64,000 nucleotides of DNA from Micrococcus cohnii (GCF_014205175.1 NZ_JACHNA010000001.1:434001-498000); one strand, 5' to 3'. Counted from the first letter of the stretch, positions 47,123 through 58,199 are shown. Numbers and translations: made by a program. Notes: a model not told the origin generated them from the sequence alone.

Positions 47123-48793
47123 GTGAAACCCGAAGATCTTGCCGCCCTGCTGTCCGCCGTCCTGACCGAGGCCGTCGACGCCGGCGACCTGCCGGCCGAG
47201 CTGCGCGCCGACCTGACGCCCGAGCGCGTCAAGGTCGAGCGCCCCCGCAGCCGTGAGCACGGGGACTGGGCGACGAACGTCGCCATGCAGTTCGCCAAGC
47301 GGGCCGGCATGAACCCGCGTGAGTTCGCCGCCCTGATCGCCGAGCGCCTCACCGGTCGCGAGGGCATCGCCTCGGTCGACGTCGCCGGCCCGGGTTTCTT
47401 GAACGTCACCCTCGACGCCGCGGCCGCGGGCGAGCTGGCGCGCACGATCGTGGAGGCGGGGGCGGACTACGGGCGCAACGAGGCGCTCAGCGGTCACACC
47501 GTCAACATGGAGTTCGTGTCCGCAAACCCGACCGGGCCGCTGCACATCGGCCACACTCGCTGGGCCGCGCTCGGCGACGCGATCGCGCGTCTGCTGCGGG
47601 CCTCCGGCGCCGAGGTCACGGCCGAGTACTACGTCAACGACGCCGGCAACCAGATGAACGTGTTCGCCGACTCGGTGATCGCCCGCCTGCACGGCCGGGA
47701 CGTCCCTGAGGGCGGTTATCCCGGCCAGTACGTGGCGGAGATCGCCGAGCAGGTCCGCGCGGACCACCCGGATGTCGTGGACCTCACGGACGAGGCCGCC
47801 CGCCCCGTGGTTCGCGAGGCCGCGTATCAGCTGCAGATGCAGGACATCAAGGACACCCTCACCGCATTCGGCGTGCGCTTCGACGTCTTCACCTCCGAGC
47901 GGCGCCTGCACGAGACCGGCGCCATCCAGCAGGCCGTCGATCGCCTGCGCGAGCAGGGGCACATCGAGGACCGCGACGGCGCCGTCTGGCTCAGGACCAC
48001 CGTGTTCGGCGACGACAAGGACCGCGTGATGATCCGCGCCAACGGCGAGCCGACCTATTTCGCGGCCGACGCCGCCTACTACCTGGACAAGCGTGGCCGC
48101 GGCTTCCCGGAGAAGGTGTACCTGCTCGGCGCCGACCACCACGGCTATGTGGGCCGCCTCAAGGCGATCGCCGCCGCCGCCGGCGATGACCCGGAGGCGA
48201 ACATCGAGATCCTCATCGGGCAGCTGATCTCCGTCAACGGCGCCAAGCTGTCCAAGCGGGCGGGCAACATCATCGAGCTCAAGGACCTCGTCGAGTGGCT
48301 CGGCCGCGACGCTCTGCGCTATGACCTGGCTCGCTACCCGGCGGACTCGCCGATCACGATCGACCCGGAGCTGCTGCGCTCGAACACCAATGACAATCCG
48401 GTCTACTACGTTCAGTACGCCCACGCTCGCGCGTGCGGCGCCGCTCGCACGGCCCAGGCGCACGGCGTGGACCGCTCCGAGTTCGACGCCTCGACGCTGA
48501 CCGACCCGACCGAGTCCGAGCTGCTCGCGCAGCTGGCGGAGTTCCCCGCCGTCGTCGCCTCCGCCGCGCGCCTGCGCGAGCCGCACCGCGTGGCCCGGCA
48601 TCTCGAGGTGATCGCCGGCGCCTACCACTCCTGGTACGCCGCATGCCGCATCGTGCCTCGGCCCGAACAGGACGGCAGCGCCGCCGACGTCGAGGCGGTG
48701 CACCACACCCGGCTGTGGCTCAACGACGCGACCGCCCGCGTGCTGGCCAACGGCCTGGACCTGCTCGGCGTCTCGGCTCCGGAGTCGATGTGA
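47123..48793 (+). CDS. argS: Arginyl-tRNA synthetase
   Basis: This class I synthetase charges tRNA-Arg. It has 556 residues. The N-terminal additional domain recognises the D-loop, HIGH appears in TGPLHIGHTRWAALGDAI, and the KMSKS counterpart is NGAKLSKRAGN. The C-terminal anticodon-binding domain ends near LLGVSAPESM. GTG 47123 is preferred because of the -10 box 7 bases upstream; an earlier in-frame ATG at 47072 lies inside thiF. The stop overlaps lysA by GTGA. An argS-lysA-hom order is typical of actinobacteria. Confidence 0.96.
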   Translation: MKPEDLAALLSAVLTEAVDAGDLPAELRADLTPERVKVERPRSREHGDWATNVAMQFAKRAGMNPREFAALIAERLTGREGIASVDVAGPGFLNVTLDAAAAGELARTIVEAGADYGRNEALSGHTVNMEFVSANPTGPLHIGHTRWAALGDAIARLLRASGAEVTAEYYVNDAGNQMNVFADSVIARLHGRDVPEGGYPGQYVAEIAEQVRADHPDVVDLTDEAARPVVREAAYQLQMQDIKDTLTAFGVRFDVFTSERRLHETGAIQQAVDRLREQGHIEDRDGAVWLRTTVFGDDKDRVMIRANGEPTYFAADAAYYLDKRGRGFPEKVYLLGADHHGYVGRLKAIAAAAGDDPEANIEILIGQLISVNGAKLSKRAGNIIELKDLVEWLGRDALRYDLARYPADSPITIDPELLRSNTNDNPVYYVQYAHARACGAARTAQAHGVDRSEFDASTLTDPTESELLAQLAEFPAVVASAARLREPHRVARHLEVIAGAYHSWYAACRIVPRPEQDGSAADVEAVHHTRLWLNDATARVLANGLDLLGVSAPESM

Positions 48794-50373
48794 GCGGCGG
48801 CGGAGCCAACACCGCGTCCGGGCCGGCTGCGGCCGGCGCCGGGGTGGGCAGCCCGCTGGCGCCGGCGTGGTTGCCGGCCCCGGCCGACGCGGCCGCGGTC
48901 AATGCCGTCGGGGCCCCGCTATGGGCCAGTGGTGTCGCCCGGTCGGACGACGGCGAACTGACGGTGCAGGGGATCGGCGCCGCCGAGCTCGCCGAACGCT
49001 TCGGCACGCCGCTGCTGGTGGTGGACGAGGACGACTTCCGTGCCCGTGCCCGCGCCTTCCGGGAGGGATTCGACGCCGCCTTCGCCCAGCTGTGCGGCGG
49101 CGTGGACGTGTACTTCGCCGGCAAGTCGTTCCTCACGCTGTCCACCGCGCGGTGGGCCGCCGACGAAGGGCTGCGGGTGGACACGGCCTCCGGCGGTGAG
49201 CTGGCCATCGCGCTGCGCGCCGGAGTGGACCCGGCGCACATCGGTCTGCACGGGAACAACAAGTCCGACGCGGAGCTGCACGAAGCGCTCGAGCAGGGTG
49301 TCGGGCGGATCATCGTGGACTCGGTCGACGAGCTGCGGCACCTGGCCGCGCTCGCGGGGCGGCAGGGCCGGGTCGCCCCGGTCATGCTGCGGCTGACCCC
49401 GGGCGTGCACGCCCACACCCACGACTTCATCGCGACCGCGCACGAGGACCAGAAGTTCGGCCTGTCCCTGGCCGCCTCCGCCCAGTCCGAGGACGGCAAC
49501 CTCGTCGGCCGTTCACCGGCGTCGATCGCGGTGGAGGTCGCGCTCGCCGAGCCGAGCCTGCGCCTGCTCGGCGTGCACTGCCACATCGGCTCGCAGATCT
49601 TCGAGCCCGAGGGCTTCGGCCTGGCCGCCGAGCGCGTGCTCGCGTTCCTGGCGCAGGTGCGCGACGAGCACGGCGTCGAGCTCGAGGAGCTGGACCTCGG
49701 CGGCGGACACGGCATCGCCTACACCGCCGCGGATGCCCCGCGGCCGCCGGCCCAGATCGCGGCGGCGCTCGCCGAGCACGTGGCCGCGGCCGTCGAACGA
49801 CATGCGCTGGTCTGCCCGCGCCTGTCGATCGAGCCGGGGCGCGCGATCGCCGGACCGGCCGGTTTCACGCTGTACCGGGTGGGCGTGACCAAGACCGTCG
49901 ACGTCGACGTCCCGGAGGGGGCCGATGCGCCGGAGCCCGCGCAAGACCGGACCGCCGCGCGTCGCTATGTGGCCGTCGACGGTGGCATGTCCGACAATCC
50001 GCGCCCGGTGCTGTATGACGCGGACTACACCGCGGTCCTCGCCTCGCGGTCCTCACAGGTCGAACCGGTGCTCTCCCGGGTGGTCGGCAAGCACTGTGAG
50101 TCGGGAGATGTCGTCGTCAAGGACGTCTACCTGCCCGGCGACGTGCGCCGCGCAGATCTGCTCGCGGTGCCCGCCACCGGCGCGTACACGCACGTGATGG
50201 GCTCGAACTACAACGCGCTGCCGCGCCCGGCGGTCGTCGCGGTCGCCTCGGGGCGCGCCCGGACGATCATCCGGCGTGAGACGGTGGATGACCTGCTGCG
50301 TCGCGAGGTCGATCCGCACACCGAGTCCGGGCCGCCCGTCGATCCCGACTCGCCGACCGGCCCCGCCGCCTGA
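48790..50373 (+). CDS. lysA: Diaminopimelate decarboxylase
   Basis: LysA makes L-lysine from meso-diaminopimelate. It is 527 residues long, longer than many because of an Ala/Gly/Pro-rich N-terminus of about 45 residues and a short insert (VPEGADAPEPAQDRTAARR). The PLP Lys is in VDVYFAGKSFL. HCHIGSQI, GGGHGIAY and the active-site Cys in HCESGDVVVKDVYLPG are family marks. The start GTG overlaps the argS stop (GTGA). It is followed by hom after 28 bases, within the aspartate-family operon. Confidence 0.95.
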   Translation: MSGGGANTASGPAAAGAGVGSPLAPAWLPAPADAAAVNAVGAPLWASGVARSDDGELTVQGIGAAELAERFGTPLLVVDEDDFRARARAFREGFDAAFAQLCGGVDVYFAGKSFLTLSTARWAADEGLRVDTASGGELAIALRAGVDPAHIGLHGNNKSDAELHEALEQGVGRIIVDSVDELRHLAALAGRQGRVAPVMLRLTPGVHAHTHDFIATAHEDQKFGLSLAASAQSEDGNLVGRSPASIAVEVALAEPSLRLLGVHCHIGSQIFEPEGFGLAAERVLAFLAQVRDEHGVELEELDLGGGHGIAYTAADAPRPPAQIAAALAEHVAAAVERHALVCPRLSIEPGRAIAGPAGFTLYRVGVTKTVDVDVPEGADAPEPAQDRTAARRYVAVDGGMSDNPRPVLYDADYTAVLASRSSQVEPVLSRVVGKHCESGDVVVKDVYLPGDVRRADLLAVPATGAYTHVMGSNYNALPRPAVVAVASGRARTIIRRETVDDLLRREVDPHTESGPPVDPDSPTGPAA

Positions 50374-50401
50374 CCTGCCCGTCGACACGCCCCGGAGGAC
50401 C

Positions 50402-51733
50402 ATGACTCAGCCCACAATCCCGACCGCCCTGTCCGTCGCCCTGCTCGGCGGCGGGACCGTCGGCTCCCAGGTGGCCCGCCTGCTCACCGAGGACGCGGAC
50501 CTGTTCGCCGAGCGTGTGGGCGCCCCGCTGCACCTGACCGGCATCGCGGTGCGCTCACTGGACCGACCGCGTCAGGCCGCGGTGGACCCTGCCCTCTACA
50601 CCACCGACGCCGAGGCCCTCGTCGAGGACGCGGACATCGTCGTCGAGCTGATGGGCGGCATCGAGCCGGCCCGTTCGCTCATCGAGCGTGCCCTGCGCCG
50701 CGGTGCCGTGGTCGTCACCGGCAACAAGGCCCTGCTCGCCCGACACGGCGCGCAGCTGAGCGCGCTGGCCGCCGAGCACGGCGGTTCGCTTGACGGTGAG
50801 GCGGCCGTCGCCGCCGCCATCCCGATCCTCCGCCCGCTGCGCGACTCGCTGGCCGGGGACCGCGTGCACCGCGTGATGGGCATCCTCAACGGCACCACCA
50901 ACTTCATCCTGGACCGCATGGACACGGACGGAGCCGCTTACGACGAGGTGCTCGCCGAGGCTCAGCGGCTCGGCTACGCCGAGGCCGATCCGACCGCCGA
51001 TGTGCAGGGTCATGATGCGGCCGCCAAGGTCGCGATCCTGGCCGGCCTCGCCTTCGGCGGCAGCTTCACGATCGACCAGGTGGACTGCACCGGCATCGCG
51101 GCGATCACGGCACAGGACAGCGCCGCGGCCGCTGAGGCCGGACTCGTCGTCAAGCTGCTCGGCATCGCCGAACGTCAGGTCGACGGCGCCGTGCTGCGCG
51201 TGCACCCCACGCTCGTGCCGCGCGAGCATCCGCTGGCCGCGGTGCGTGGTGCCTTCAACGCGGTCTTCGTGGAGGCCGAGAACGCCGGAGAGCTGATGTT
51301 CTACGGCCCCGGTGCCGGCGGGCGCGAGACTGCCTCGGCGGTGCTCGGCGACGTGGTGACGGCGGCTCGCCACCGGGTGCTCGGCTCTGCGATGCGCGCG
51401 GATCGCGCGGGGGCGACGGCGGGTCCGCCGGCCCTGCCGATCACCCAGGCGAGCACGTCCGAGATGATCGTGCTGCGGGTCTGCGACGCCCCGGGCGTGC
51501 TGCGGGACGTCGCCGCGGTGTTCGCCGAGCATGACGTGTCCATCGAGGCGATGCGGCAGGGCCCCGACGCCTCGGATGACGCCGTCGCCGAGGCCGAGGG
51601 GCGCTCGTCCGTGCGTCTGCGGGTCATTACCCACCGTGCGCCACAGGCCGCGCTCGACGCCGTCGTCGCCGATCTGAGCGCCGCCGAGTCCGTCTACGAG
51701 GTCGTCTCCGTTCTCCGAGTCGAAGGAAAGTGA
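50402..51733 (+). CDS. hom: Homoserine dehydrogenase
   Basis: This enzyme reduces aspartate semialdehyde to homoserine, the branch point to threonine and methionine. It has 443 residues. The NAD(P) motif is [17 protein letters not shown], the catalytic region includes [15 protein letters not shown] and [19 protein letters not shown], and a C-terminal ACT domain ([29 protein letters not shown]) suggests threonine feedback inhibition. ATG 50402 has GGAGG upstream. It is followed directly by thrC. Confidence 0.96.
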   Translation: MTQPTIPTALSVALLGGGTVGSQVARLLTEDADLFAERVGAPLHLTGIAVRSLDRPRQAAVDPALYTTDAEALVEDADIVVELMGGIEPARSLIERALRRGAVVVTGNKALLARHGAQLSALAAEHGGSLDGEAAVAAAIPILRPLRDSLAGDRVHRVMGILNGTTNFILDRMDTDGAAYDEVLAEAQRLGYAEADPTADVQGHDAAAKVAILAGLAFGGSFTIDQVDCTGIAAITAQDSAAAAEAGLVVKLLGIAERQVDGAVLRVHPTLVPREHPLAAVRGAFNAVFVEAENAGELMFYGPGAGGRETASAVLGDVVTAARHRVLGSAMRADRAGATAGPPALPITQASTSEMIVLRVCDAPGVLRDVAAVFAEHDVSIEAMRQGPDASDDAVAEAEGRSSVRLRVITHRAPQAALDAVVADLSAAESVYEVVSVLRVEGK

Positions 51734-51741
51734 ATCCCTGC

Positions 51742-52854
51742 ATGGCACAGCCCTGGCGCGGCGTCGTCCGCGAATACGCCGATCGGCTCCCGGTCACCGA
51801 GTCCACCCGCGTCATCACCCTGGGCGAGGGTGGAACGCCGCTGGTGCGGGCCCCGCACCTGTCCGCGCTCGTCGACGGCGAGGTCCACATCAAGGTCGAG
51901 GGCATGAACCCGACCGGGTCCTTCAAGGACCGCGGCATGACGATGGCCATCACGGCCGCCGTGGCCGAGGGCGCGAAGGCCGTTGTGTGCGCCTCGACGG
52001 GCAACACCTCGGCCTCGGCCGCCGCCTATGCGGCGCAAGCCGGTCTGACGTGCGCGGTTCTGGTCCCCGAGGGCAAGATCTCGATGGGCAAGATGTCCCA
52101 GGCCCTCGCCCACGGGGCGCAGATCCTGCAGGTGCAGGGCAACTTCGATGATTGCCTCGAGGTGGCCCGGAAGCTGGCCGAGAGCTACCCGGTGTTCCTC
52201 GTGAACTCGGTGAATCCGTCGCGCATCGAGGGGCAGAAGACCGCGGCCTTCGAGGTCGTGGACACGCTCGGCGATGCTCCGGACTACCACCTGCTGCCGG
52301 TCGGCAACGCCGGCAACATCACCGCCTACTGGGCCGGCTACCAGGAGTACGCACGCCCCTATGTGAATCCGCATCCGGGCACGTCCGACGCCGAACTGCC
52401 GGCCGCGGCCACGAGGACCCCGACGATGTGGGGGTTCCAGGCCGCCGGCGCGGCGCCCATCGTCGCGGGCCACCCGATCGACGAGCCGGACACGATCGCC
52501 ACGGCGATCCGCATCGGCAACCCCGCCTCGTGGGACCGGGCCACCGACGCCCGCGACGCCTCCGGCGGGCTGATCGCGTCGGTGACCGACGAGCAGATTC
52601 TCGAGGCCCACCGGTGGCTGTCGTCGAAGGAGGGCGTGTTCGTCGAACCGGCCTCGGCCGCCGGCGTCGCTGGACTGCTCGCCCAGCACGCGGCCGGGAA
52701 TGTCCCCGCCGGCAAGACGTGGGTGATCACCGTCACCGGGCACGGGCTGAAGGATCCGCAGTGGGCGCTCAAGGGCGCCGACGGCGATGACGTCACGCCC
52801 AGGAGTGTGCCGTTCGATGTGGTGACGGTCGCCGACGCACTCGGACTGGCATGA
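51742..52854 (+). CDS. thrC: Threonine synthase
   Basis: ThrC is a PLP enzyme that converts phosphohomoserine to threonine. From ATG 51742 it has 370 residues; a GTG at 51730 overlapping the hom stop is also possible, since AAGGAAA directly precedes it. The PLP Lys is in [14 protein letters not shown], the phosphate loop is [11 protein letters not shown], and [13 protein letters not shown] is near the C-terminus. It is the short actinobacterial form. Its stop overlaps thrB by 4 bases. Confidence 0.95.
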   Translation: MAQPWRGVVREYADRLPVTESTRVITLGEGGTPLVRAPHLSALVDGEVHIKVEGMNPTGSFKDRGMTMAITAAVAEGAKAVVCASTGNTSASAAAYAAQAGLTCAVLVPEGKISMGKMSQALAHGAQILQVQGNFDDCLEVARKLAESYPVFLVNSVNPSRIEGQKTAAFEVVDTLGDAPDYHLLPVGNAGNITAYWAGYQEYARPYVNPHPGTSDAELPAAATRTPTMWGFQAAGAAPIVAGHPIDEPDTIATAIRIGNPASWDRATDARDASGGLIASVTDEQILEAHRWLSSKEGVFVEPASAAGVAGLLAQHAAGNVPAGKTWVITVTGHGLKDPQWALKGADGDDVTPRSVPFDVVTVADALGLA

Positions 52855-53825
52855 GCCGCCCCCTCACCCCCGGGGAGCGACGGCTGCCGGTCGGTCGCGC
52901 CGTCCGCGTGCATGTGCCGGCCACCTCGGCGAACCTCGGCCCGGGCTTCGACTCCATGGGCCTGGCGCTGCAGTTGGACGACGAGGTGACGCTCGAGGTG
53001 GTCGAGGGAGTCTGGGCCGCGAGCGTCGAGGGTGAGGGTGCTGAGTCGTTGCCGACCGACGGCTCACACCTGATCCTGCGCCTGGCGCGGGAACACCTGG
53101 CCGCGCGCGGCGTCACCGTCCCGGGGCTGACTCTGCACGCCGTCAACCGGATCCCGCACGCTCGCGGGCTGGGTTCGTCCGCGGCGGCCGTCGTCGCCGC
53201 GATCGCCGGGGCGGAGGCGCTGCTGGACCCCGAGGACCGGCTCGACGCCGACGGCCTGCTCGGGGTCTGTTCCGCGCTGGAAGGGCACCCGGACAATGTG
53301 GCCCCGGCCCTGCGCGGCGGCGCGACCGTCAGCTGGAGCCGCGGAGGCGACGCCGCCGGCGAGGTCGGCACGGCGGAACTCTCCCTGCATCCCGGGGTCG
53401 TCCCGGTGGTGGCGGTGCCGGACGTCGAGGTCTCGACGCACGCCGTGCGCGCGCTGCTGCCGACGAGCGTGCCGCACGCCGAGGCCGCGGCCCAGGCCGG
53501 ACGCGCCGCGCTGTTGGTGCACGCCCTGTCCCGGGAGCCACGGCTGCTGGCCGAGGCGACCGTCGATCTGCTCCACCAGGGTCCACGGTCCTCAGCGATG
53601 CCAGAGACGGCCGCGCTGATCACGCGCCTGCGCGCGGCCGGCCACGCGGCGGTGGTGTCGGGAGCGGGGCCGAGCGTGCTGGTCCTCGCACCGGGGGAGC
53701 GGGCCGCGACCACCGCCGCCGAGTATGTGCGTGAGTTGTACGCCGACTCGAGCTGCGGCTGGCGTGTGCAGGTCACGGGCATCGCGCGCGGTGGTGCTAG
53801 GGTGGAGCACGTCCGCCACGGCTGA
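52851..53825 (+). CDS. thrB: Homoserine kinase
   Basis: This GHMP-family kinase phosphorylates homoserine for ThrC. It has 324 residues. [23 protein letters not shown] is the first motif, the ATP loop is [16 protein letters not shown] and [10 protein letters not shown] is the C-terminal motif. It starts in an ATGA overlap with thrC. A small hairpin (GCGAGACTACGTCTCGC) begins right after the stop and may end the operon. Confidence 0.95.
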   Translation: MSRPLTPGERRLPVGRAVRVHVPATSANLGPGFDSMGLALQLDDEVTLEVVEGVWAASVEGEGAESLPTDGSHLILRLAREHLAARGVTVPGLTLHAVNRIPHARGLGSSAAAVVAAIAGAEALLDPEDRLDADGLLGVCSALEGHPDNVAPALRGGATVSWSRGGDAAGEVGTAELSLHPGVVPVVAVPDVEVSTHAVRALLPTSVPHAEAAAQAGRAALLVHALSREPRLLAEATVDLLHQGPRSSAMPETAALITRLRAAGHAAVVSGAGPSVLVLAPGERAATTAAEYVRELYADSSCGWRVQVTGIARGGARVEHVRHG

Positions 53826-54051
53826 GCGAGACTACGTCTCGCCCTGTTTCCCACGGTTTTCCGCACTGCCTGTTCGTCTCGGACCCGTTCGCGCGTCAGG
53901 CATGTCGAGTGGTGAAAGACCCCGGACGGAATCCTCTTGACACCCCGGTTTTCAGGGGCGCCGCTGCGCGCTCCGGCCGGATGCACACCCACGGCCCGCA
54001 ACACCGCACGATGACGCGGTCGGGCTGCCGACGAGGGAGAAGGAAACCTTC
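53826..54051 (+). promoter_or_regulatory. Intergenic region upstream of rho
   Basis: It holds a GCGAGA/TCTCGC hairpin at 53825-53841, a perfect -35 TTGACA at 53937-53942 and a small CCCC/GGGG hairpin at 53943-53958 directly after it. No convincing -10 is seen 17 bases on. The leader to rho would be about 80 bases. Rho genes are often autoregulated in the leader, which this sequence does not prove. Confidence 0.4.
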
Positions 54052-56031
54052 GTGACCGAATCCATGGAACAGACCGAGCCGAACACCGGCGGCGGCCTGG
54101 CCTCGCTCAAGCTCGCCCAGCTTCAGGCCCTGGCCTCGCAGCTGGGCATCACCGGCGGCTCGCGCATGCGCAAGTCCGATCTTGTGGCCGCCATCACCGC
54201 CCACCAGCGCGGCGGTGCCGTCGCCGACCGTGAGGCGAAGAAGGCCGAGGCCGCTGCGCCGCAGCCCGAGCAGGCTGAGAAGGCCGAGCGTCCGGCCCGC
54301 CGTTCGCGTCGTGCCGAGTCCTCCGGCCAGCCGGAGCCAGCCACAGCCACCGACTCGCCGTCGACGACCGACGCCGCTGCCGGCGCTGAGAGCACCGCAG
54401 CGCAGGCTCCGGCCGATCAGCAGGTCAATGATCGCCGCTCCGATCGGTCCGAGTCGCAGCAGCGGCACGGTGACGCCGAGAAGCCCGGTTCGGACGAGAG
54501 CGACAACGACGGCGGCCGTGAGGGCCGCGGTCGCGGTCGGCGCCGCAACCGCGACCGCGATGAGAAGGGCGAGCGGAACGAACGCCACGACCGTCATGAC
54601 CGGGACGAGAAGCCCGGACGCGACGAGAAGGGCGAGCGGAACGACCGCCATGACCGGGACGAGAAGTCCGGTCGCGGCGACAAGAACGAGCGCCGTCGTG
54701 ACGACCGTGAGGGCAAGCGGGGCGACGACGACCAGCGCGGCGGCCGCGGGCGCAACCGCGACCGCGACGAGGAGCGACGGGGGCGTCGGGGGCGCAACCG
54801 CAATGAGCGCGGCCGGAACCGTCGTGGCCGCGGCGGCCCCGAGGTGGACGACACGGAGCTGCGCGAGGACGACGTGCTGCAGCCGGTTGCGGGCATCCTC
54901 GACGTGCTCGACAACTACGCGTTCGTTCGGACGTCCGGCTACCTGCCGGGGCAGAACGACGTGTACGTGTCGCTGTCGATGGTCAAGAAGTACGGGCTGC
55001 GCAAGGGCGACGCGGTCGTCGGTGCGATCCGCGCCCCCCGCGAGGGCGAGAAGCCGAACAACGGGGGCGGCAACCGGCAGAAGTTCAACGCGCTGGTGAA
55101 GCTCTCGGCCGTCAACGGCCAGCCGGCCGTCGAGCACCCCGAGCGCGTCGAGTTCTCCAAGCTCGTGCCGCTGTACCCGAACGAGCGCCTGCGCCTGGAG
55201 ACCGACCACAAGCTCACCGGCCCCCGCGTGATCGACCTGGTCAGCCCGATCGGCAAGGGCCAGCGCGGCCTGATCGTCTCCCCGCCCAAGGCCGGCAAGA
55301 CGATGGTGCTGCAGTCGATCGCCAACGCGATCACGCAGAACAACCCCGAGGTGCACCTGATGATGGTGCTCGTCGACGAACGCCCGGAGGAGGTCACCGA
55401 CATGCAGCGCTCGGTGGCCGGTGAGGTCATCGCCTCGACCTTCGACCGTCCCGCCGACGACCACACGACGGTGGCCGAGCTCGCGATCGAGCGTGCCAAG
55501 CGCCTCGTGGAGATGGGGCGCGACGTCGTCGTCCTGCTGGACTCGATGACCCGGCTGGGCCGCGCGTACAACCTGTCCGCGCCCGCCTCGGGCCGCATCC
55601 TCTCCGGCGGTGTGGATTCCTCGGCGCTGTACCCGCCGAAGAAGTTCTTCGGGGCGGCCCGGAACATCGAGAACGGCGGCTCGCTGACCATCCTGGCGAC
55701 CGCCCTCGTCGAGACCGGATCGCGCATGGACGAGGTGATCTTCGAGGAGTTCAAGGGCACCGGCAACATGGAGCTGCGCCTGTCGCGTCAGCTCGCCGAG
55801 CGCCGCATCTTCCCGGCCGTCGACGTCAACGCCTCGGGCACGCGCCGCGAGGAGGCGCTGCTGTCCCAGGACGAGATCAAGATCATGTGGAAGCTGCGTC
55901 GCGTGCTCTCCGGTCTGGACACGCAGCAGGCGCTCGAGCTGCTCACGAACAAGATCAAGGACACCGCGTCCAACGCGGAGTTCCTCATGCTGGTCTCCAA
56001 GACCACGCTGGGCGCCAAGGGCGAGGACTAG
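54052..56031 (+). CDS. rho: Transcription termination factor Rho with Arg/Asp-rich insertion
   Basis: Rho is a hexameric RNA translocase that ends transcription. It has 659 residues against about 420 in E. coli. The N-terminal SAP-like helix (SLKLAQLQALASQLGITG) is followed by an insertion of roughly 200 residues (about 60-265), rich in Arg, Asp, Glu, Asn and Gly with internal repeats. The CSD RNA-binding domain follows (GILDVLDNYAFVRTSGYLPG). The ATPase has PPKAGKT at 411-417, VVVLLDSMTRLGRAYN and the GTGNMELRLSR R-loop. Such an insertion is known for M. luteus Rho and extends termination to structured, GC-rich RNA. GTG has GAGAAGGAAA upstream. Confidence 0.97.
   Translation: MTESMEQTEPNTGGGLASLKLAQLQALASQLGITGGSRMRKSDLVAAITAHQRGGAVADREAKKAEAAAPQPEQAEKAERPARRSRRAESSGQPEPATATDSPSTTDAAAGAESTAAQAPADQQVNDRRSDRSESQQRHGDAEKPGSDESDNDGGREGRGRGRRRNRDRDEKGERNERHDRHDRDEKPGRDEKGERNDRHDRDEKSGRGDKNERRRDDREGKRGDDDQRGGRGRNRDRDEERRGRRGRNRNERGRNRRGRGGPEVDDTELREDDVLQPVAGILDVLDNYAFVRTSGYLPGQNDVYVSLSMVKKYGLRKGDAVVGAIRAPREGEKPNNGGGNRQKFNALVKLSAVNGQPAVEHPERVEFSKLVPLYPNERLRLETDHKLTGPRVIDLVSPIGKGQRGLIVSPPKAGKTMVLQSIANAITQNNPEVHLMMVLVDERPEEVTDMQRSVAGEVIASTFDRPADDHTTVAELAIERAKRLVEMGRDVVVLLDSMTRLGRAYNLSAPASGRILSGGVDSSALYPPKKFFGAARNIENGGSLTILATALVETGSRMDEVIFEEFKGTGNMELRLSRQLAERRIFPAVDVNASGTRREEALLSQDEIKIMWKLRRVLSGLDTQQALELLTNKIKDTASNAEFLMLVSKTTLGAKGED
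54559..54675 (+). repeat. Imperfect tandem repeat within the rho insertion
   Basis: Two in-frame units of 63 bases (54559-54621) and 54 bases (54622-54675) encode D-E-K-G-E-R-N, then Arg/His/Asp repeats, then RDEKPGR or RDEKSGR. The unit lengths differ by 9 bases, the loss of one HDR-type triplet. Slippage or unequal crossing-over in this segment would vary insertion length. Confidence 0.8.
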
Positions 56032-56151
56032 TCACCCGCTCCACGGCCCCGGTCACCTCGTTCTGCGAGGCGGCCGGGGCCGACGTCGTCTCCCGCCGCC
56101 GACCGTGCGTGCGCGCACCGCGGCCGCCCGCCCCGTTGGAAGGAACCGCCC

Positions 56152-57288
56152 GTGTTCGACTCCGTCGACCCCCTGCTCGCCGAGCACCGTGAGCTCACCG
56201 AGCGTCTCGCCGATCCGGCCGTGCATCAAGACCCGGCGCTGGCGCGGCGTCTCGGGCGCCGGTACGCCGAGCTCGGGGCGGTCGTCGCGGCGCACCGGGA
56301 CTGGGCGACCGCCCGGACCGACCTGGCCGACGCTCGCGAACTCGCCCAGGAGCCGGGTGAGGACGCGGCGGTGTTCGCCGCCGAGCTGCCCGGCCTGCAG
56401 GAGCGGCACGACACGGCGGCCGAGCGGCTGCGCCGCGTGCTCATCCCGCGGGATCCGGACGACGGACGCGACGTGATCATCGAGGTCAAGGCCGGCGAGG
56501 GCGGTGCAGAGGCCGCGCTGTTCGCCGCTGACCTGGTGCGCATGTACCTGCGCTTCGCCGAATCGCGCTCCTGGAGCACGCAGGTGCTCTCGTCGACGGA
56601 CTCCGAGCTGGGCGGGTACAAGGACGTGCAGGTAGCGGTGCGCGGCTCGTCCTCCGACCCGGCCGAGGGCGTGTTCGCCGCCCTGAAGTTCGAGGGCGGC
56701 GTGCACCGGGTGCAGCGCGTGCCGGCGACCGAGTCGCAGGGGCGCATCCACACCTCCGCGGCCGGCGTGCTCGTCTTCCCCGAGGCCGATGCACCCGAGG
56801 AGATCCAGATCGACCCGAACGAGGTGAAGGTCGACGTGTTCCGCTCCTCCGGCCCCGGCGGACAGTCGGTGAACACCACCGACTCCGCGGTGCGTCTGAC
56901 GCACGTGCCCACCGGCATCGTCGTGTCGATGCAGAACGAGAAGTCGCAGATCCAGAACCGCGAGGCGGCGATGCGCGTGCTGCGCTCGCGTCTGCTGGAC
57001 CTGCAGCGCCGCGAGCGGGAGGAGGCCGAGTCCGCGGCTCGGCACTCCCAGGTGCGCACCCTGGATCGGTCCGAGCGCGTGCGCACCTACAACTTCGGTG
57101 AGAACCGCATCGTCGACCACCGGTCCGGGTACAAGGCGTACAACCTCGACGCGGTCCTCGACGGCGCCCTCGATCCGGTCATCGAATCGCTGCAGGCCAT
57201 GGACGAGGCCGAGCGCCTGGCCGCTGTGGGGCAGCAGAGCCGGGCCGAGCAGAGCGAGCCGACCGAGCGGTGCGGAGCCCGCCGGTGA
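56152..57288 (+). CDS. prfA: Peptide chain release factor 1
   Basis: RF1 reads UAG and UAA. The 378-residue protein has the RF1 tripeptide PAT (191-193, in [13 protein letters not shown]) and GGQ (236-238). The GTG start has GGAAGGAA upstream. The C-terminus extends some 20 residues past the usual end. Its stop overlaps prmC by GTGA; PrmC methylates the GGQ glutamine, so the pair is functionally linked. Confidence 0.97.
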   Translation: MFDSVDPLLAEHRELTERLADPAVHQDPALARRLGRRYAELGAVVAAHRDWATARTDLADARELAQEPGEDAAVFAAELPGLQERHDTAAERLRRVLIPRDPDDGRDVIIEVKAGEGGAEAALFAADLVRMYLRFAESRSWSTQVLSSTDSELGGYKDVQVAVRGSSSDPAEGVFAALKFEGGVHRVQRVPATESQGRIHTSAAGVLVFPEADAPEEIQIDPNEVKVDVFRSSGPGGQSVNTTDSAVRLTHVPTGIVVSMQNEKSQIQNREAAMRVLRSRLLDLQRREREEAESAARHSQVRTLDRSERVRTYNFGENRIVDHRSGYKAYNLDAVLDGALDPVIESLQAMDEAERLAAVGQQSRAEQSEPTERCGARR

Positions 57289-58199
57289 GCGGCACTCCCG
57301 ACTGGTCCCGGGCCGTGCGCTCGGCGACCACCCGGCTGGCCGCCGCGGGCGTGTCGAGCCCGCGCGTGGACGCCGAACTGCTCGCCGCGCAGGTGCTCGG
57401 CGTCGACCGCGGCGCCGCCGTGGCGGCCGTGCTGCGCGGTGACGCCCAGAGCGCGGCGCACGCCCGGGCCTTCGACCGCCTCGTCGACCGCCGGGCCCAG
57501 CGTGAGCCGCTGCAGCACCTCACCGGCGTCGCGGACTTCCACCGGGTGCGACTGCGGGTCGGCCCCGGTGTCTTCGTGCCCCGGCCGGAGACGGAGCTGC
57601 TCGTCGACGCGGTCCTGAGCGCGGTCGAGTCCCGTGAGGCGCCTCGGATCGCGGATTTGTGCACCGGATCGGGGGCGCTCGCCGCCGCGATCGCCGAGGC
57701 CCGACGTCGTGCGGGCCGTCCGGCGCAGGTGCACGCCGTCGAGCTCGATCCGGTGGCGCATGCCTGGGCCCGAGAGAACCTGGAGCCGCTCGGGGTGCAC
57801 CTGGTCCTGGCCGACGCGGCCGACTGCTGGACCCACCTGCGTGCAGACTTCGACGCGGTGGTGGCCAATCCGCCCTATGTGCCCGCCGGCCAGGTTCCCG
57901 ATCAGACCGAGGCACGAGCCGACCCGGAGATCGCGCTCTACGGCGGCGACGTCAGCGGCACACGGATTCCGCTGCGCATCGCGGCGGCGGCCTCCCGGCT
58001 GCTGCGCCCGGGCGGATTCTTCGCCATGGAACACGACGAGTCACACGCCGAGTCACTGCTCGCGTCGTTGCAGGTCACCGGGGACTGGTCGGGGCTTCGA
58101 GGTCACGAGGACCTGGCCGGGCGCCCGCGTTTCGTGACGGCGACCCGTGCGGCGACGACCAGTCGGGTCGGGGAGTGGAACAATGGCCCCCGTGACTGA
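57285..58199 (+). CDS. prmC: Release factor glutamine methyltransferase PrmC
   Basis: PrmC methylates the Gln of the GGQ motif in RF1 and RF2, which raises termination efficiency. It has 304 residues. A helical substrate-binding N-terminus contains [17 protein letters not shown], the SAM site has [16 protein letters not shown] and [17 protein letters not shown], and the catalytic NPPY is in [12 protein letters not shown]. The start GTG 57285 overlaps the prfA stop (GTGA); GTG 57270 is also in frame. It overlaps tsaC by 17 bases. Confidence 0.95.
   Translation: MSGTPDWSRAVRSATTRLAAAGVSSPRVDAELLAAQVLGVDRGAAVAAVLRGDAQSAAHARAFDRLVDRRAQREPLQHLTGVADFHRVRLRVGPGVFVPRPETELLVDAVLSAVESREAPRIADLCTGSGALAAAIAEARRRAGRPAQVHAVELDPVAHAWARENLEPLGVHLVLADAADCWTHLRADFDAVVANPPYVPAGQVPDQTEARADPEIALYGGDVSGTRIPLRIAAAASRLLRPGGFFAMEHDESHAESLLASLQVTGDWSGLRGHEDLAGRPRFVTATRAATTSRVGEWNNGPRD

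Noticed and set aside
54559-54860. CRISPR-like or intergenic repeat array
   Set aside because: The repeats are in frame within rho and encode a charged protein segment; there are no regular spacers.
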